A stretch of DNA of 35,055 bases from Stenotrophomonas daejeonensis (GTDB lineage Bacteria > Pseudomonadota > Gammaproteobacteria > Xanthomonadales > Xanthomonadaceae): positions 1 through 35,055 of the forward strand of contig NZ_LDJP01000052.1 of the NCBI RefSeq assembly GCF_001431505.1. Direction: 5' to 3'. The notes under the pieces are model-generated. The model worked only from the letters and a program-made list of their open reading frames with translations. It was not told the DNA's origin and did not search any database. The position numbers and the translations under genes were made by a program. Shown here in pieces: positions 25,235-35,033 of the stretch (positions are counted from its first letter, which is position 1; every line of letters begins with the position of its first letter).

Positions 25235-27490
25235 TCAGTAGCGCCAGTGCACGGTCACGCCGACGGTGCGCGGCCGCACCAGGCCTTCGCCGACGCCGTT
25301 GGTCTCGGCCACGCTGCGGGTGACGCCGCGCTTGTCGGTGAGGTTGCTGCCGAACAGCGTCACGTCGGTGCTGCCGAAGGTCATCCGATAGCGCAGGTCG
25401 AACAGGTTGTAGTTGCCCTGGCGGTTCGGCGCGACGCCCGGCACCGCGGAGTTGAGGTCGCTGATGCCGCCGCCGACGTACTGGTGCGACAGCGACAGCA
25501 CCGGGTAGAAAGGCGTGTCGAAGTGCCAGCTCAGCAGGTTGCTCACCGTCCAGTCGGCCGAGCCCGGCAACTGCGAGCCCTTGGGTGCGGTGCCGTACCA
25601 GAGGATGAACAGGTCCTCGTCCAAGCGCGCACGCTGCCAGGTCGCCGCGGCCTGCCACTCGAAGGCATCCACCGGGCGCCAGGTGGTGGCCAGCTCGATG
25701 CCGCGGCTGTAGGCCTTGCCGCCGTTGCTGGCGTAGTTGTAGAAGTCCGGCGTCTGCAACCGCAGCTGGATGTCCTTCCAGTCCACGTAGAACAGCGTGG
25801 CGTCGAGCAGCAGGCGCCCACCGGCCCAGCTGGTGCGGGTGCCGAGTTCGTAGTTGACCAGGCTGTCGCTCTTCGAGCCGGACGGCACCGGATAGGCGCT
25901 CAGGCCGGCGGTGTTCGGCTCGCCGAAGCGGAAGCCCTCGGACACCAGGCCGTAGACCATCACGTCCGCGTTCGGCTGCCAGCTCAGCGCGACCTTGGGA
26001 TTGAAGCCGTTTTCCTTGGTCTGCTGGGTGGAGACGATGGGATCGCCCGGATACGTGGAGAAACCGACCTGGGTGGTGGTCGTGCGCACCTCGTTGCGGA
26101 ACAAACGGCCGCCGACAGTCGCCTTCCATTGTTCGTTGAAGTGGAAGCTGGCCTCGCCGAACAGCGCCGCCTCCGAGCCGCCGAGGTGGGTGCCGAAGGC
26201 GTTGAAGACCTCCCCGTCCGGCGCGATCACCGCGCCGCTGCCCGGGCCGAACAGCGCCGACTGGTCGAACGCCGCGGCCGCGCCGGCGGCGCCGATCTGC
26301 TCGTACAGGTCCTTGTCCGAATCGAAGTACATGCCGCCGACCAGCCAGTCGACGCGGCCACCGGGCTTGGACGACAGCCGCAGCTCGATGCTCTTGCCGC
26401 GGCTCTCGCCGCCGGATTCGATGTACAGCGGCGAGGTCAGGTCCAGGTCGAGGTCGGCGTTGTAGGCGGCGCGGATCGGGGTGTAGTCGAAGCGCCAGTC
26501 CTGCTGTTTCTTCTGGTAAGCGGCCAACGCGGTGAGGTCGGCGAAGCCCAGGTCCTGGTCCAGCCGCAGGCTGTGCACGGCGACCTTGGTAGTGGTGAAC
26601 TCGGGGATCGCGGTGTCGCGCTGCAGGTCGCCCAGCCCGGCGATCCGGTAGCCGTTGTCGTCGCTGTCGATGTCCTGCAGCAGGCTCAGCCAGGTCAGGG
26701 TGGTGGCTTCGGACGGGGTCAGCACCACCGACAGGCGGCCGCCGTCCAGCGTGGTGTCGTTGGCGCCCTTGCGGCCGGTGCCGATGTTGTCGAGGAAGCC
26801 GGGGTCGTCGCGGTACTGCGCCACCGCGCGCACGGCGAGCAGGTCCTGCTTGATCGGCAGGTTCACCATCGCCTTGGCGGCAAAGCCGAGGTCGGCGTTC
26901 TTCGTCTGGCTCAGCGTCGCCTCGGCGGCGGCGTCGAAACCGCCGCTGTCGGCGACGTTGGCGACGTAGTTGACCGCGCCGCCCATCGACGCCGAGCCGA
27001 ACAGCGTGCCCTGCGGGCCGCGCAGCACTTCCACGCGGTTGAGGTCGAAGGCATCGACGTCGGGGATGGCGATGGTCCAGCCCGGCTCGGTCAGCGGCAC
27101 CTCGTTGAGGAAGTAGCCGGTGGTCGGCTGGCCCTGCACGTTGCCCGAACTGGTGGCGATGCCGCGCATGACCACGTGCGACACGCCCGGCTGGTAGTTG
27201 TTGAACACCACGCCCGGAGTGCGGCCGATGTAGTCGGCCAGCGACTGCGCGCCGATGTCCTGCAACTGCTGGTCGGTGACCGCCGAGGCCGAGCCGGCGA
27301 TCTCGCGCACCGATTCCTTCAGCTTGCCGGCGGTGACGGTGATGGTGTCCAGCGTCCGGGCCGGGTCGGCGCCCGCGGCTGGCGGCGTCGCGTCCTGCGC
27401 CCAGGCGGTGGTGGTGGCGGCGGCCACGCCGAGGCAACAGGCGAAGCGGATGGCGTGGGTGAGCTTGCGGACGTGGAGTTGCGAAGGCAT
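25235..27490 (-). CDS. TonB-dependent outer-membrane receptor
   Basis: A 751-residue TonB-dependent receptor. A signal peptide ending near TTAWAQ is followed by a TonB-box-like LDTITVTAG. The plug domain has LADYIGRTPGVVFNNY, VMRGIATSSGNVQGQPTTGYFLNEVPL and NRVEVLRGPQGTLFGSASMGGAVNYV; a 22-strand barrel ends in RTVGVTVHWRY with a terminal aromatic. The plug type is that of receptors for organic substrates, not only siderophores. The ATG at 27490 has AGGGGA eight bases upstream, the best ribosome site in this operon; the frame extends 14 residues further without one. It is the first gene of the operon, with the permease four bases downstream. Confidence 0.95.
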   Translation of the reverse strand: MPSQLHVRKLTHAIRFACCLGVAAATTTAWAQDATPPAAGADPARTLDTITVTAGKLKESVREIAGSASAVTDQQLQDIGAQSLADYIGRTPGVVFNNYQPGVSHVVMRGIATSSGNVQGQPTTGYFLNEVPLTEPGWTIAIPDVDAFDLNRVEVLRGPQGTLFGSASMGGAVNYVANVADSGGFDAAAEATLSQTKNADLGFAAKAMVNLPIKQDLLAVRAVAQYRDDPGFLDNIGTGRKGANDTTLDGGRLSVVLTPSEATTLTWLSLLQDIDSDDNGYRIAGLGDLQRDTAIPEFTTTKVAVHSLRLDQDLGFADLTALAAYQKKQQDWRFDYTPIRAAYNADLDLDLTSPLYIESGGESRGKSIELRLSSKPGGRVDWLVGGMYFDSDKDLYEQIGAAGAAAAFDQSALFGPGSGAVIAPDGEVFNAFGTHLGGSEAALFGEASFHFNEQWKATVGGRLFRNEVRTTTTQVGFSTYPGDPIVSTQQTKENGFNPKVALSWQPNADVMVYGLVSEGFRFGEPNTAGLSAYPVPSGSKSDSLVNYELGTRTSWAGGRLLLDATLFYVDWKDIQLRLQTPDFYNYASNGGKAYSRGIELATTWRPVDAFEWQAAATWQRARLDEDLFILWYGTAPKGSQLPGSADWTVSNLLSWHFDTPFYPVLSLSHQYVGGGISDLNSAVPGVAPNRQGNYNLFDLRYRMTFGSTDVTLFGSNLTDKRGVTRSVAETNGVGEGLVRPRTVGVTVHWRY

Positions 27491-27623
27491 TGGCACGGTC
27501 CCCTGGTGGCGATGGATGGAGCCGGCGGGCATTCCCGCACGGCGGCATGCGCGGCTGGGACCGAGTGAAAGTGAAAAGCGCCATCGCTGTCCAGCAGAAT
27601 CAACGGCACGACAACTGGCGACA

Positions 27624-27645
27624 AACCATTGATTGCACTATGGTT
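27624..27645. promoter_or_regulatory. inverted repeat in the receptor/Lrp intergenic region
   Basis: AACCAT (27624-27629), 10 bases, ATGGTT (27640-27645): a perfect inverted repeat in the 268-base divergent region that also holds CGCAGA-A-TCTGCG. A possible Lrp-family site. Confidence 0.4.
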
Positions 27646-27690
27646 CCAACGCAGAAAGCCGTGGATATGGCCGATCCCGCAGGTGAAATA

Positions 27691-27703
27691 CGCAGAATCT
27701 GCG
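27691..27703. promoter_or_regulatory. palindrome upstream of the Lrp gene
   Basis: CGCAGAATCTGCG, a perfect 6+1+6 palindrome, 55 bases before the Lrp start and about 200 before the receptor start. A possible operator for the divergent Lrp/AsnC protein. I found no convincing -35/-10 pair in this region. Confidence 0.45.
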
Positions 27704-27758
27704 GCGCCCGTCATCAAATAGCGAACAACCTGCGGCAGCCGCCGCACCGGGAAATCCC

Positions 27759-28256
27759 ATGACCGCCAAGGCGCTGGACCGTACCGACCTGAAGATCCTC
27801 GACGTGCTGCAGCAGGACGCGCGCATCACCAACCAGGCGCTGGGCGAGCGCGTGGCGCTTTCGCCCAGCGCCTGCCTCGCGCGGGTGCGCGCGCTGGAGG
27901 CCAAGGGGCTGATCCGCGGCTACCACGCGCACGTGGCGGTGGACCGCATCCGCTCGGCGACCGTGGTGCTGGCGCAGGTCACCTTCAAGCAGCACGCGCT
28001 GGAGGAATTCACCGAGTTCGACCGCCGCATCCTCGCCATGCCCGAGGTGGTCGAGGCCAGCCGCATCTCCGGCGCCCACGACTACCTGCTGCGGGTGATC
28101 GTCAACGACGTGCACCATTGGAAGGACATCGCCCGGCTGCTGCTCGGCGGCGACTACGGCGTGGAGAAGATCGTCTCGCAGTTCCTGATGGACGAGGTCA
28201 AGCCGTTCAGCGGCTACCCGCTGGTGGCCACCTCGACGGACAAACGCGGGGAATAG
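27759..28256 (+). CDS. Lrp/AsnC family transcriptional regulator
   Basis: A 165-residue regulator. The N-terminal helix-turn-helix is LDRTDLKILDVLQQDARITNQALGERVALSPSACLARVRALEAKGLIRGY; the C-terminal ligand-binding RAM domain follows (TVVLAQVTFKQHALEEFTEFDRRI, MPEVVEASRISGAHDYLLRVIVNDVHHW). Lrp/AsnC proteins sense amino acids and often control a divergent transport or catabolic operon; here that is the receptor-to-proC operon across 268 bases. That link is inferred from position. Its end faces glmS, with a terminator hairpin between. Confidence 0.93.
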   Translation: MTAKALDRTDLKILDVLQQDARITNQALGERVALSPSACLARVRALEAKGLIRGYHAHVAVDRIRSATVVLAQVTFKQHALEEFTEFDRRILAMPEVVEASRISGAHDYLLRVIVNDVHHWKDIARLLLGGDYGVEKIVSQFLMDEVKPFSGYPLVATSTDKRGE

Positions 28257-28270
28257 CGGCGGCCGCCCGC

Positions 28271-28292
28271 GCCCTGCGGTTTCCCGCAGGGC
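28271..28292. terminator. putative bidirectional terminator between lrp and glmS
   Basis: A perfect 9-bp stem GCCCTGCGG (28271-28279) with CCGCAGGGC (28284-28292) and a 4-base loop, between convergent genes. No clear T-run follows on either strand, so it may be only partly effective. Confidence 0.6.
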
Positions 28293-28300
28293 GCACACAA

Positions 28301-30130
<1,830 letters not shown>

Positions 30131-30210
30131 AAACCGCCCGCTTGCGAAAAGAGCGGACATTCTAAGTCAGCCGATTCGGCCATCCAGCGGACATCGCCGG
30201 ACAGGCCCGC

Positions 30211-30257
30211 CGCGGACACTGTCCGCGCGGGTGTCCGCGGACACCCGGACACTTTCC
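30211..30257. promoter_or_regulatory. clustered palindromes, probable enhancer sites for a sigma-54 activator
   Basis: Three related sites: CGCGGACACTGTCCGCG (30211-30227, perfect 8+1+8), CGGGTGTCCGCGGACACCCG (30228-30247, perfect 20 bases) and GGACACTTTCC (30247-30257, one mismatch from the core of site 1). They share GGACA/TGTCC half-sites and lie about 67-113 bases before the predicted sigma-54 start, the usual place for enhancer-binding proteins. A less GC-rich stretch (30261-30292) between them and the promoter could bend. Confidence 0.75.
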
Positions 30258-30296
30258 GGATTCGCACATATTCCAATGATTTCAAATATTTGCGAG

Positions 30297-30313
30297 TTGG
30301 CACGGGACCTGCT
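30297..30313 (+). promoter_or_regulatory. sigma-54 (RpoN) promoter
   Basis: TTGGCACG (30297-30304) and CTGCT (30309-30313), with GG and GC exactly ten bases apart (TGGCAC-N5-CTGCT against the consensus TGGCAC-N5-TTGCW). Transcription should begin near 30324, eight bases after the ATG at 30316. Confidence 0.8.
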
Positions 30314-30336
30314 TGATGAACAGCAACCTACCAGCG

Positions 30337-31614
30337 ATGCCGACGATGATCCGCGACACCTCCGCACAGGACCAGACAATCACCCAGCACCAGCGGCCGC
30401 AGTGGCGCCGCTGGCTGTGGCCGGCCGTGGCCGTGCTCGTCGTGCTGGCCGGCGTCGGCTTCGTCACCAAGGGCTGGCTCGGCGGCTCGCGCTCGTTCGA
30501 CGGCGACCGCCTGCGCATCGCCACCGTCGGCCGCGGCGACCTGGTGCGCGACATCGCCGCCGACGGCCGCGTGATCGCCGCCAACAGCCCGGTGCTGTAC
30601 GCCATCTCCGCCGGCACCGTGACCTTGAAGGTGGTGGCCGGCGACGTGGTCAAGCAGGGCCAGGAGCTGGCGGTGATCGACAGCCCCGAACTGCGCAGCA
30701 AGCTGGCGCAGGAACAGGCCACCCTGGCCGGGCTGGAGGCCGAGGCCGGGCGCGCCGCGCTCGACGCCACCCTGGCCCGCGCCACCGGCGCGAAGATGTC
30801 CGACCAGGCCGAGCTGGTGCGCACCGCCGCCCAGCGCGACCTGGACCGCTACCAGCGCGGCTTCGACGGCGGCGCGGTGCCGCAGGTGGATCTGGCCAAG
30901 GCCCGGGACGAACTGAAGAAGGCCGAGATCGAACTGCAGCACGCCCGCCAGGACGCCACCCTGCAGAGCCGCGGCGCCGACCTCGACGCGCGCAACAAGC
31001 GGTTGTTGGCCGAACGCCAGAAGGCGGTGGTGAACGAGGTGCAGCGCCAGGTCGATGCGCTGACCCTGCGCGCGCCGTTCGACGGCCAGGTCGGGCAGGT
31101 ACAGGCCACCCAGCACACCCAGGTCGTCGCCAACGCGCCGGTGCTGGGCGTGGTCGACCTGTCGCGCTTCGAGGTCGAGATCAAGGTGCCCGAGAGCTTC
31201 GCCCGCGACCTCGCCATCGGCATGCCGGCGCAGCTGACCAGCGGCTCCAGGCAGCCGTTCCCGGGCGAAATCTCGGCGGTGTCGCCGGAGGTGGTCAACG
31301 GCGAGGTGGTGGCGCGCATCCGCTTCTCCGACCAGCAGCCGCCGGGCCTGCGCCAGAGCCAGCGGATGAGCGCGCGCATCCTGCTGGACACCCGCAAGGA
31401 CGTGGTCAAGGTCGAGCGCGGCCCGTTCGTCGAGCAGTCCGGCGGCCGCTACGCCTGGGTGGTCAACGGCAGCACCGCCAGCCGCCGCCCGGTGACCTTC
31501 GGCGTCAGCAGCCTGGGCGAGGTCGAGATCGTCGAAGGCCTGCAACCGGGCGAGAAGGTCGTCGTCTCCGGTACCGATCTGTTCGGCGATGCCGAGCGCG
31601 TTTCCATCAACTGA
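30337..31614 (+). CDS. periplasmic adaptor subunit of MacAB-like efflux transporter
   Basis: A membrane-fusion protein of about 425 residues. One N-terminal membrane anchor (WRRWLWPAVAVLVVLAGVGFVT) is followed by a lipoyl half (GTVTLKVVAGDVVKQGQELAVIDSPEL), a long Ala/Glu/Arg-rich coiled coil (about residues 100-215), the second lipoyl half (LTLRAPFDGQVGQVQATQHTQVVANAPVLGVVDL), then a beta-barrel and membrane-proximal domain. It links an inner-membrane ABC pump to an outer-membrane channel that is not in this window. The ATG at 30337 is preferred because the predicted transcription start (30324) lies after the ATG at 30316, which would otherwise add seven residues. The ATPase gene follows 34 bases later. 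Confidence 0.88.
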   Translation: MPTMIRDTSAQDQTITQHQRPQWRRWLWPAVAVLVVLAGVGFVTKGWLGGSRSFDGDRLRIATVGRGDLVRDIAADGRVIAANSPVLYAISAGTVTLKVVAGDVVKQGQELAVIDSPELRSKLAQEQATLAGLEAEAGRAALDATLARATGAKMSDQAELVRTAAQRDLDRYQRGFDGGAVPQVDLAKARDELKKAEIELQHARQDATLQSRGADLDARNKRLLAERQKAVVNEVQRQVDALTLRAPFDGQVGQVQATQHTQVVANAPVLGVVDLSRFEVEIKVPESFARDLAIGMPAQLTSGSRQPFPGEISAVSPEVVNGEVVARIRFSDQQPPGLRQSQRMSARILLDTRKDVVKVERGPFVEQSGGRYAWVVNGSTASRRPVTFGVSSLGEVEIVEGLQPGEKVVVSGTDLFGDAERVSIN

Positions 31615-31648
31615 TCCCCGTTTCCACCTTTCAGCACAGGAACCTCCC

Positions 31649-32341
31649 ATGCTCCAGATGCAATCCGTCTCCAAGGTCTTCCGCACCGAACAGGTCGAAA
31701 CCCACGCGCTGCGCTCGCTGGACCTGCACGTGCGCGAAGGCGAGTTCGTCGCCGTCACCGGCCCGTCAGGCTCGGGCAAGACCACCTTCCTCAACATCGC
31801 CGGGCTGCTGGAGACCTTCACCAGCGGCCAGTACCTGCTCGACGGCCAGGACGTCAGCCACCTCGGCGACGACGCCCGCTCGCGCCTGCGCAACCAGAAG
31901 ATCGGCTTCATCTTCCAGGGCTTCAACCTGATCCCCGACCTGAACCTGTTCGACAACGTCGACGTGCCGCTGCGTTACCGCGGCATGCCCGCCGCCGAGC
32001 GCAGGCAGCGCATCGAGAAGGCGTTGAGCGACGTTGGCCTGGGTTCGCGGATGAAGCACTACCCGGCCGAACTGTCCGGCGGCCAGCAGCAGCGCGCCGC
32101 CATCGCCCGTGCCCTGGCCGGCAGCCCGCGCCTGCTGCTGGCCGACGAACCGACCGGCAACCTCGACACGCAGATGGCGCGCGGCGTCATGGAGCTGCTG
32201 GAGGAGATCAACAGCCAGGGCACCACCATCGTGATGGTCACCCACGACCCGGAGCTGGCCGCGCGCGCGCAGCGCAACGTGCACATCGTCGACGGCCAGG
32301 CCACCGACCTGCTGCGCGAGCCGGCGCTGGCGCACGGCTGA
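31649..32341 (+). CDS. MacB/LolD-type ABC transporter ATPase
   Basis: A 230-residue stand-alone ATPase powering the FtsX-type permeases downstream. Walker A is TGPSGSGKTTFLNIAGLL (K44), the Q-loop is FIFQGFNLIPDLN, the signature is AELSGGQQQRAAIARAL (near 141), Walker B is LLLADEPTGNLDT (near 160) and the H-loop is VMVTHDPELA. The family covers MacB, LolD and FtsE-like proteins. AGGA lies eight bases before the ATG. Separate ATPase and permease genes differ from fused E. coli MacB, and a hairpin-rich spacer of 141 bases precedes the first permease. Confidence 0.95.
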   Translation: MLQMQSVSKVFRTEQVETHALRSLDLHVREGEFVAVTGPSGSGKTTFLNIAGLLETFTSGQYLLDGQDVSHLGDDARSRLRNQKIGFIFQGFNLIPDLNLFDNVDVPLRYRGMPAAERRQRIEKALSDVGLGSRMKHYPAELSGGQQQRAAIARALAGSPRLLLADEPTGNLDTQMARGVMELLEEINSQGTTIVMVTHDPELAARAQRNVHIVDGQATDLLREPALAHG

Positions 32342-32347
32342 CCTGCG

Positions 32348-32376
32348 CCCTCCCTTGCGCGTAGCGCAGGGGAGGG
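32348..32376. repeat. CCCTCCC hairpin within the efflux operon
   Basis: A 13-bp stem (32348-32360 with 32364-32376, one G-U) around GTA, just after the ATPase stop. It belongs with the next hairpin to a C/G-rich intergenic element. Confidence 0.7.
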
Positions 32377-32424
32377 CTGGGGAGGGGTGCTTTGGCTTCC
32401 CCGCGAAAAGCCACCCCCTCCCAA

Positions 32425-32455
32425 CCTCCCCCTTTTGCTTTGCAAAAGGGGGAGG
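32425..32455. repeat. second C/G-rich hairpin within the efflux operon
   Basis: A perfect 14-bp stem, CCTCCCCCTTTTGC (32425-32438) with GCAAAAGGGGGAGG (32442-32455), loop TTT. It lies 28 bases before the permease ATG and may uncouple or protect the downstream part of the message. Confidence 0.75.
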
Positions 32456-32482
32456 GGTGTCCCCCGCAACCGGAACCCTTCC

Positions 32483-33805
32483 ATGTTCGCCTACTACCTC
32501 AAACTCGGCCTGCACAGCCTGCGGCGCACGCCGGTGCTGACCGCGCTGATGGTGTTGTCCATCGCGATCGGCATCGGTGCGGCGATGACCACGCTGACGG
32601 TGATGCACCTGCTGTCCGGCGATCCGCTGCCGGGCCGCAGCCAGCACCTCTTCTACCCGCAGGTCGATGCGCTTTCGACCAGCAAGGCACGCCGCAACCC
32701 GCCGGACATGCTCGACTACACCTCGGCGATGGATTTGTGGCGCGCCGGGCGCGGCGACCGCCAGGCGCTGGTGAACGACAGCCCGATCAAGTTGCAGGCG
32801 CCGGAAACCGGGCAGCCGCCGCTGATGACGACGATGCTTTCGACGCATGCCGACTTCTTCCCGATGTTCGCGGTGCCGTTCGCCTTCGGCGGCCCGTGGA
32901 CCGGCGAGGACGACGAAAAGCATGCGCGGGTCGCGGTCATCTCCGCCGACCTCAACGAAAAACTGTTCGGCGGCAAGGACAGCGTCGGCCGCACCCTGCG
33001 CATCCGCGATGCCGACGTGCGCATCGTCGGCGTGCTGGGGCCGTGGCGGCCGTCGCCGCAGTTCCACACCCTGGCCGGCGGCAATTTCTCGCAGGGCGAC
33101 ACCGCCAGCTTCTACGGCAAGGCCGAAGACGTGATGGTGCCATTCCAGACCGGGCTGGAAATCAACGACGGCCACTTCGCCCAGTTCACCTGCAATTCGC
33201 TGCCGGCCGTGCCCGGCCACCTGCAGAACACCGACTGCGTCTGGCTGCAGCTGTGGGTGGAACTGGGCAGCGCCGCCAAGGTCGCCGACTACCGCCGCTT
33301 CGTCAGCGACTATGCCGCGCAGCAGAAGGCGCTGGGCCGGATCCCCTTCCCCGAGAACGCCCGCCTGCTGTCGCTGATGCAATGGCTGGACTACAACCGT
33401 GTGGTACCGCGCGACGTGCGCCTGCAGAGCTGGCTGGCGCTGGCGTTCCTGCTGATCTGCCTGTTCAACACGGTCGGCCTGCTGCTGGCCAAGTTCCTGC
33501 GCCGCGGCAGCGAGATCGGCGTGCGCCGCGCGCTGGGTGCATCCAGGCGTTCGATCTTCGCCCAATGTCTGATCGAGGCCGGCCTGATCGGCCTGATCGG
33601 CGGCACGCTCGGCCTGCTGCTGACCTTGGCCGGGCTGGGGGCCATCCGCAGCCAGCCGGTGGAATACGCCGACCTGGTGCACCTGGACCTGCCGATGTTC
33701 GCCGCCACCTTCGTGCTGGCGCTGTCGGCCAGCATCGTCGCCGGCCTGTTCCCCGCCTCGCGCGCCAGCCGCATCGCCCCGGCGATGCAACTGAAGACCC
33801 TGTAA
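32483..33805 (+). CDS. FtsX/MacB-type ABC transporter permease, first subunit
   Basis: A 440-residue inner-membrane permease with the four-helix MacB layout. Helix 1 is TPVLTALMVLSIAIGIGAAMTTLTV (about 15-40), then a large periplasmic MacB_PCD-like domain, then three C-terminal helices (LALAFLLICLFNTVGLLLAKFL, AGLIGLIGGTLGLLLTLAGL, FAATFVLALSASIVAGLFPASRASR). The cytoplasmic EIGVRRALGASRRSIFAQ is the FtsX coupling motif that contacts the ATPase. CGGAA precedes the ATG at 32483. The second permease begins 13 bases after its stop; the two probably form a heterodimer. It moves a substrate by mechanotransmission from the periplasm and not through the membrane, by family analogy. Confidence 0.92.
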   Translation: MFAYYLKLGLHSLRRTPVLTALMVLSIAIGIGAAMTTLTVMHLLSGDPLPGRSQHLFYPQVDALSTSKARRNPPDMLDYTSAMDLWRAGRGDRQALVNDSPIKLQAPETGQPPLMTTMLSTHADFFPMFAVPFAFGGPWTGEDDEKHARVAVISADLNEKLFGGKDSVGRTLRIRDADVRIVGVLGPWRPSPQFHTLAGGNFSQGDTASFYGKAEDVMVPFQTGLEINDGHFAQFTCNSLPAVPGHLQNTDCVWLQLWVELGSAAKVADYRRFVSDYAAQQKALGRIPFPENARLLSLMQWLDYNRVVPRDVRLQSWLALAFLLICLFNTVGLLLAKFLRRGSEIGVRRALGASRRSIFAQCLIEAGLIGLIGGTLGLLLTLAGLGAIRSQPVEYADLVHLDLPMFAATFVLALSASIVAGLFPASRASRIAPAMQLKTL

Positions 33806-33818
33806 GCGGAGCCGACCC

Positions 33819-35033
33819 ATGGACATCAAGCCAATCCTCTCCGCACTGGGCCGCCACCGTGTCGCCGCCGCGCTGATCGTGCTGGAAATCGCGCTGGCCT
33901 GCGCGGTGCTGTGCAACGCCTTCTTCCTGATCTCCAGCCGCCTGGAACTGATGCGCATCGACAGCGGCGTGCAGGAAAGCGCCGTCGGCACGATCACGCT
34001 CAACGGCTGCGACGGCTGCAGCAACGCCGACCTCAACGCACGCGTGCTCGGCGCGTTGCGCGCCATCCCCGGCGTGCGCGCCGCCGGCGCCGCCAACAGC
34101 ACCCCGTTCGGCCAGCGCGCCGGCTACATGGGCGCCAGCCTCGACCAAGAGGGCAAGCAGTGGGCCGGCGTGCTGCACTTCTACATGGCCGACGCCGCCG
34201 CGATCGAGGCGCTCGGCCTGCGCCCGGTGCAGGGCAATCCCTTCGCCGCCAGCGACTTCCAGCCGATCGACAACTTCGTGCCGAGCGACGCCCCTGTGTG
34301 GGTCACCCGCGCGCTGGCCGAACACCTGTGGCCCGGCGAAAGCCCGCTGGGCAAGGAACTGTGGAGCGGCGCGCACTTCCGCGTGACCGGCGTGGTGGAC
34401 AACTTCGCCGTCACCGACCCGGGCCGCAGCGAGGAGGGCGTGGCCGGCGCGCAGTGGTCGGTGATCGTGCCGGTGCGCGACGACGCGCAATCGGGCAGCT
34501 ACGTGCTGCGCGCCGATCCGCTCGACCTGCCGCGGGTGATGCAGGCCGCGCGCCAGGCAGTGGCCCGCGCCGTGCCCGAGGCGGTGCTCGACCAGCAGCA
34601 AAGCCGCACCCTGTCCGAACTGCGCGAACGCTATTTCCGCAGCGACCGCGCGATGGCGTGGCTGCTGGTCGCGGTGATCGCGGCGATGCTGCTGGTCACC
34701 GCGCTGGGCATCGTCGGCCTGGCCAGCTTCTGGGTGCAGCAGCGCACCAAGCAGATCGGCATCCGCCGCGCGCTTGGCGCCACTCGCCGCCAGATCACCA
34801 CCTATTTCCAGACCGAGAACCTGCTGCTGACTGGCGCCGGCATCGCGCTCGGCATGCTGCTGGCCTACGGCGGCAACCAGGTGCTGATGCACCACTTCGA
34901 GATCGCGCGGCTGCCGCTGCCCTACCTGCCGTTCGGCGCGCTGGCGCTGTTGCTGCTGGGCCAGGCCGCCGTCATCGGCCCGGCGCTGCGCGCCGCCGCC
35001 GTCCCGCCCATCGTCGCCACCCGCTCCGCATAG
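33819..35033 (+). CDS. FtsX/MacB-type ABC transporter permease, second subunit
   Basis: A 404-residue partner permease with the same plan: helix 1 RVAAALIVLEIALACAVLCNAFFL, a periplasmic domain of some 250 residues, and three C-terminal helices (AMAWLLVAVIAAMLLVTALGIVGLASFWV, LLLTGAGIALGMLLAYGG, LPFGALALLLLGQAAVIGPALRAA). The coupling motif is QIGIRRALGATRRQITTYFQTENLL. A CxxC pair in NGCDGCSN near residue 66 sits in the periplasmic part and could be a disulfide or metal site. GCGGAG lies before the ATG. It ends the visible operon; the window closes 22 bases later. Confidence 0.92.
   Translation: MDIKPILSALGRHRVAAALIVLEIALACAVLCNAFFLISSRLELMRIDSGVQESAVGTITLNGCDGCSNADLNARVLGALRAIPGVRAAGAANSTPFGQRAGYMGASLDQEGKQWAGVLHFYMADAAAIEALGLRPVQGNPFAASDFQPIDNFVPSDAPVWVTRALAEHLWPGESPLGKELWSGAHFRVTGVVDNFAVTDPGRSEEGVAGAQWSVIVPVRDDAQSGSYVLRADPLDLPRVMQAARQAVARAVPEAVLDQQQSRTLSELRERYFRSDRAMAWLLVAVIAAMLLVTALGIVGLASFWVQQRTKQIGIRRALGATRRQITTYFQTENLLLTGAGIALGMLLAYGGNQVLMHHFEIARLPLPYLPFGALALLLLGQAAVIGPALRAAAVPPIVATRSA

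Noticed and set aside
18614..27490. TonB receptor plus S9 peptidase as a lasso-peptide isopeptidase cluster
   Set aside because: No precursor, cyclase or protease genes for a lasso peptide are present, and the S9 protein looks like a general acylaminoacyl or dipeptidyl peptidase.
30131..30210. A riboswitch or ribozyme before glmS
   Set aside because: The likely leader is only about 20 bases, too short, and the glmS ribozyme is typical of Gram-positive bacteria.
32348..32455. Hairpins read as rho-independent terminators
   Set aside because: They are in the middle of a functional operon and lack a following T-run.
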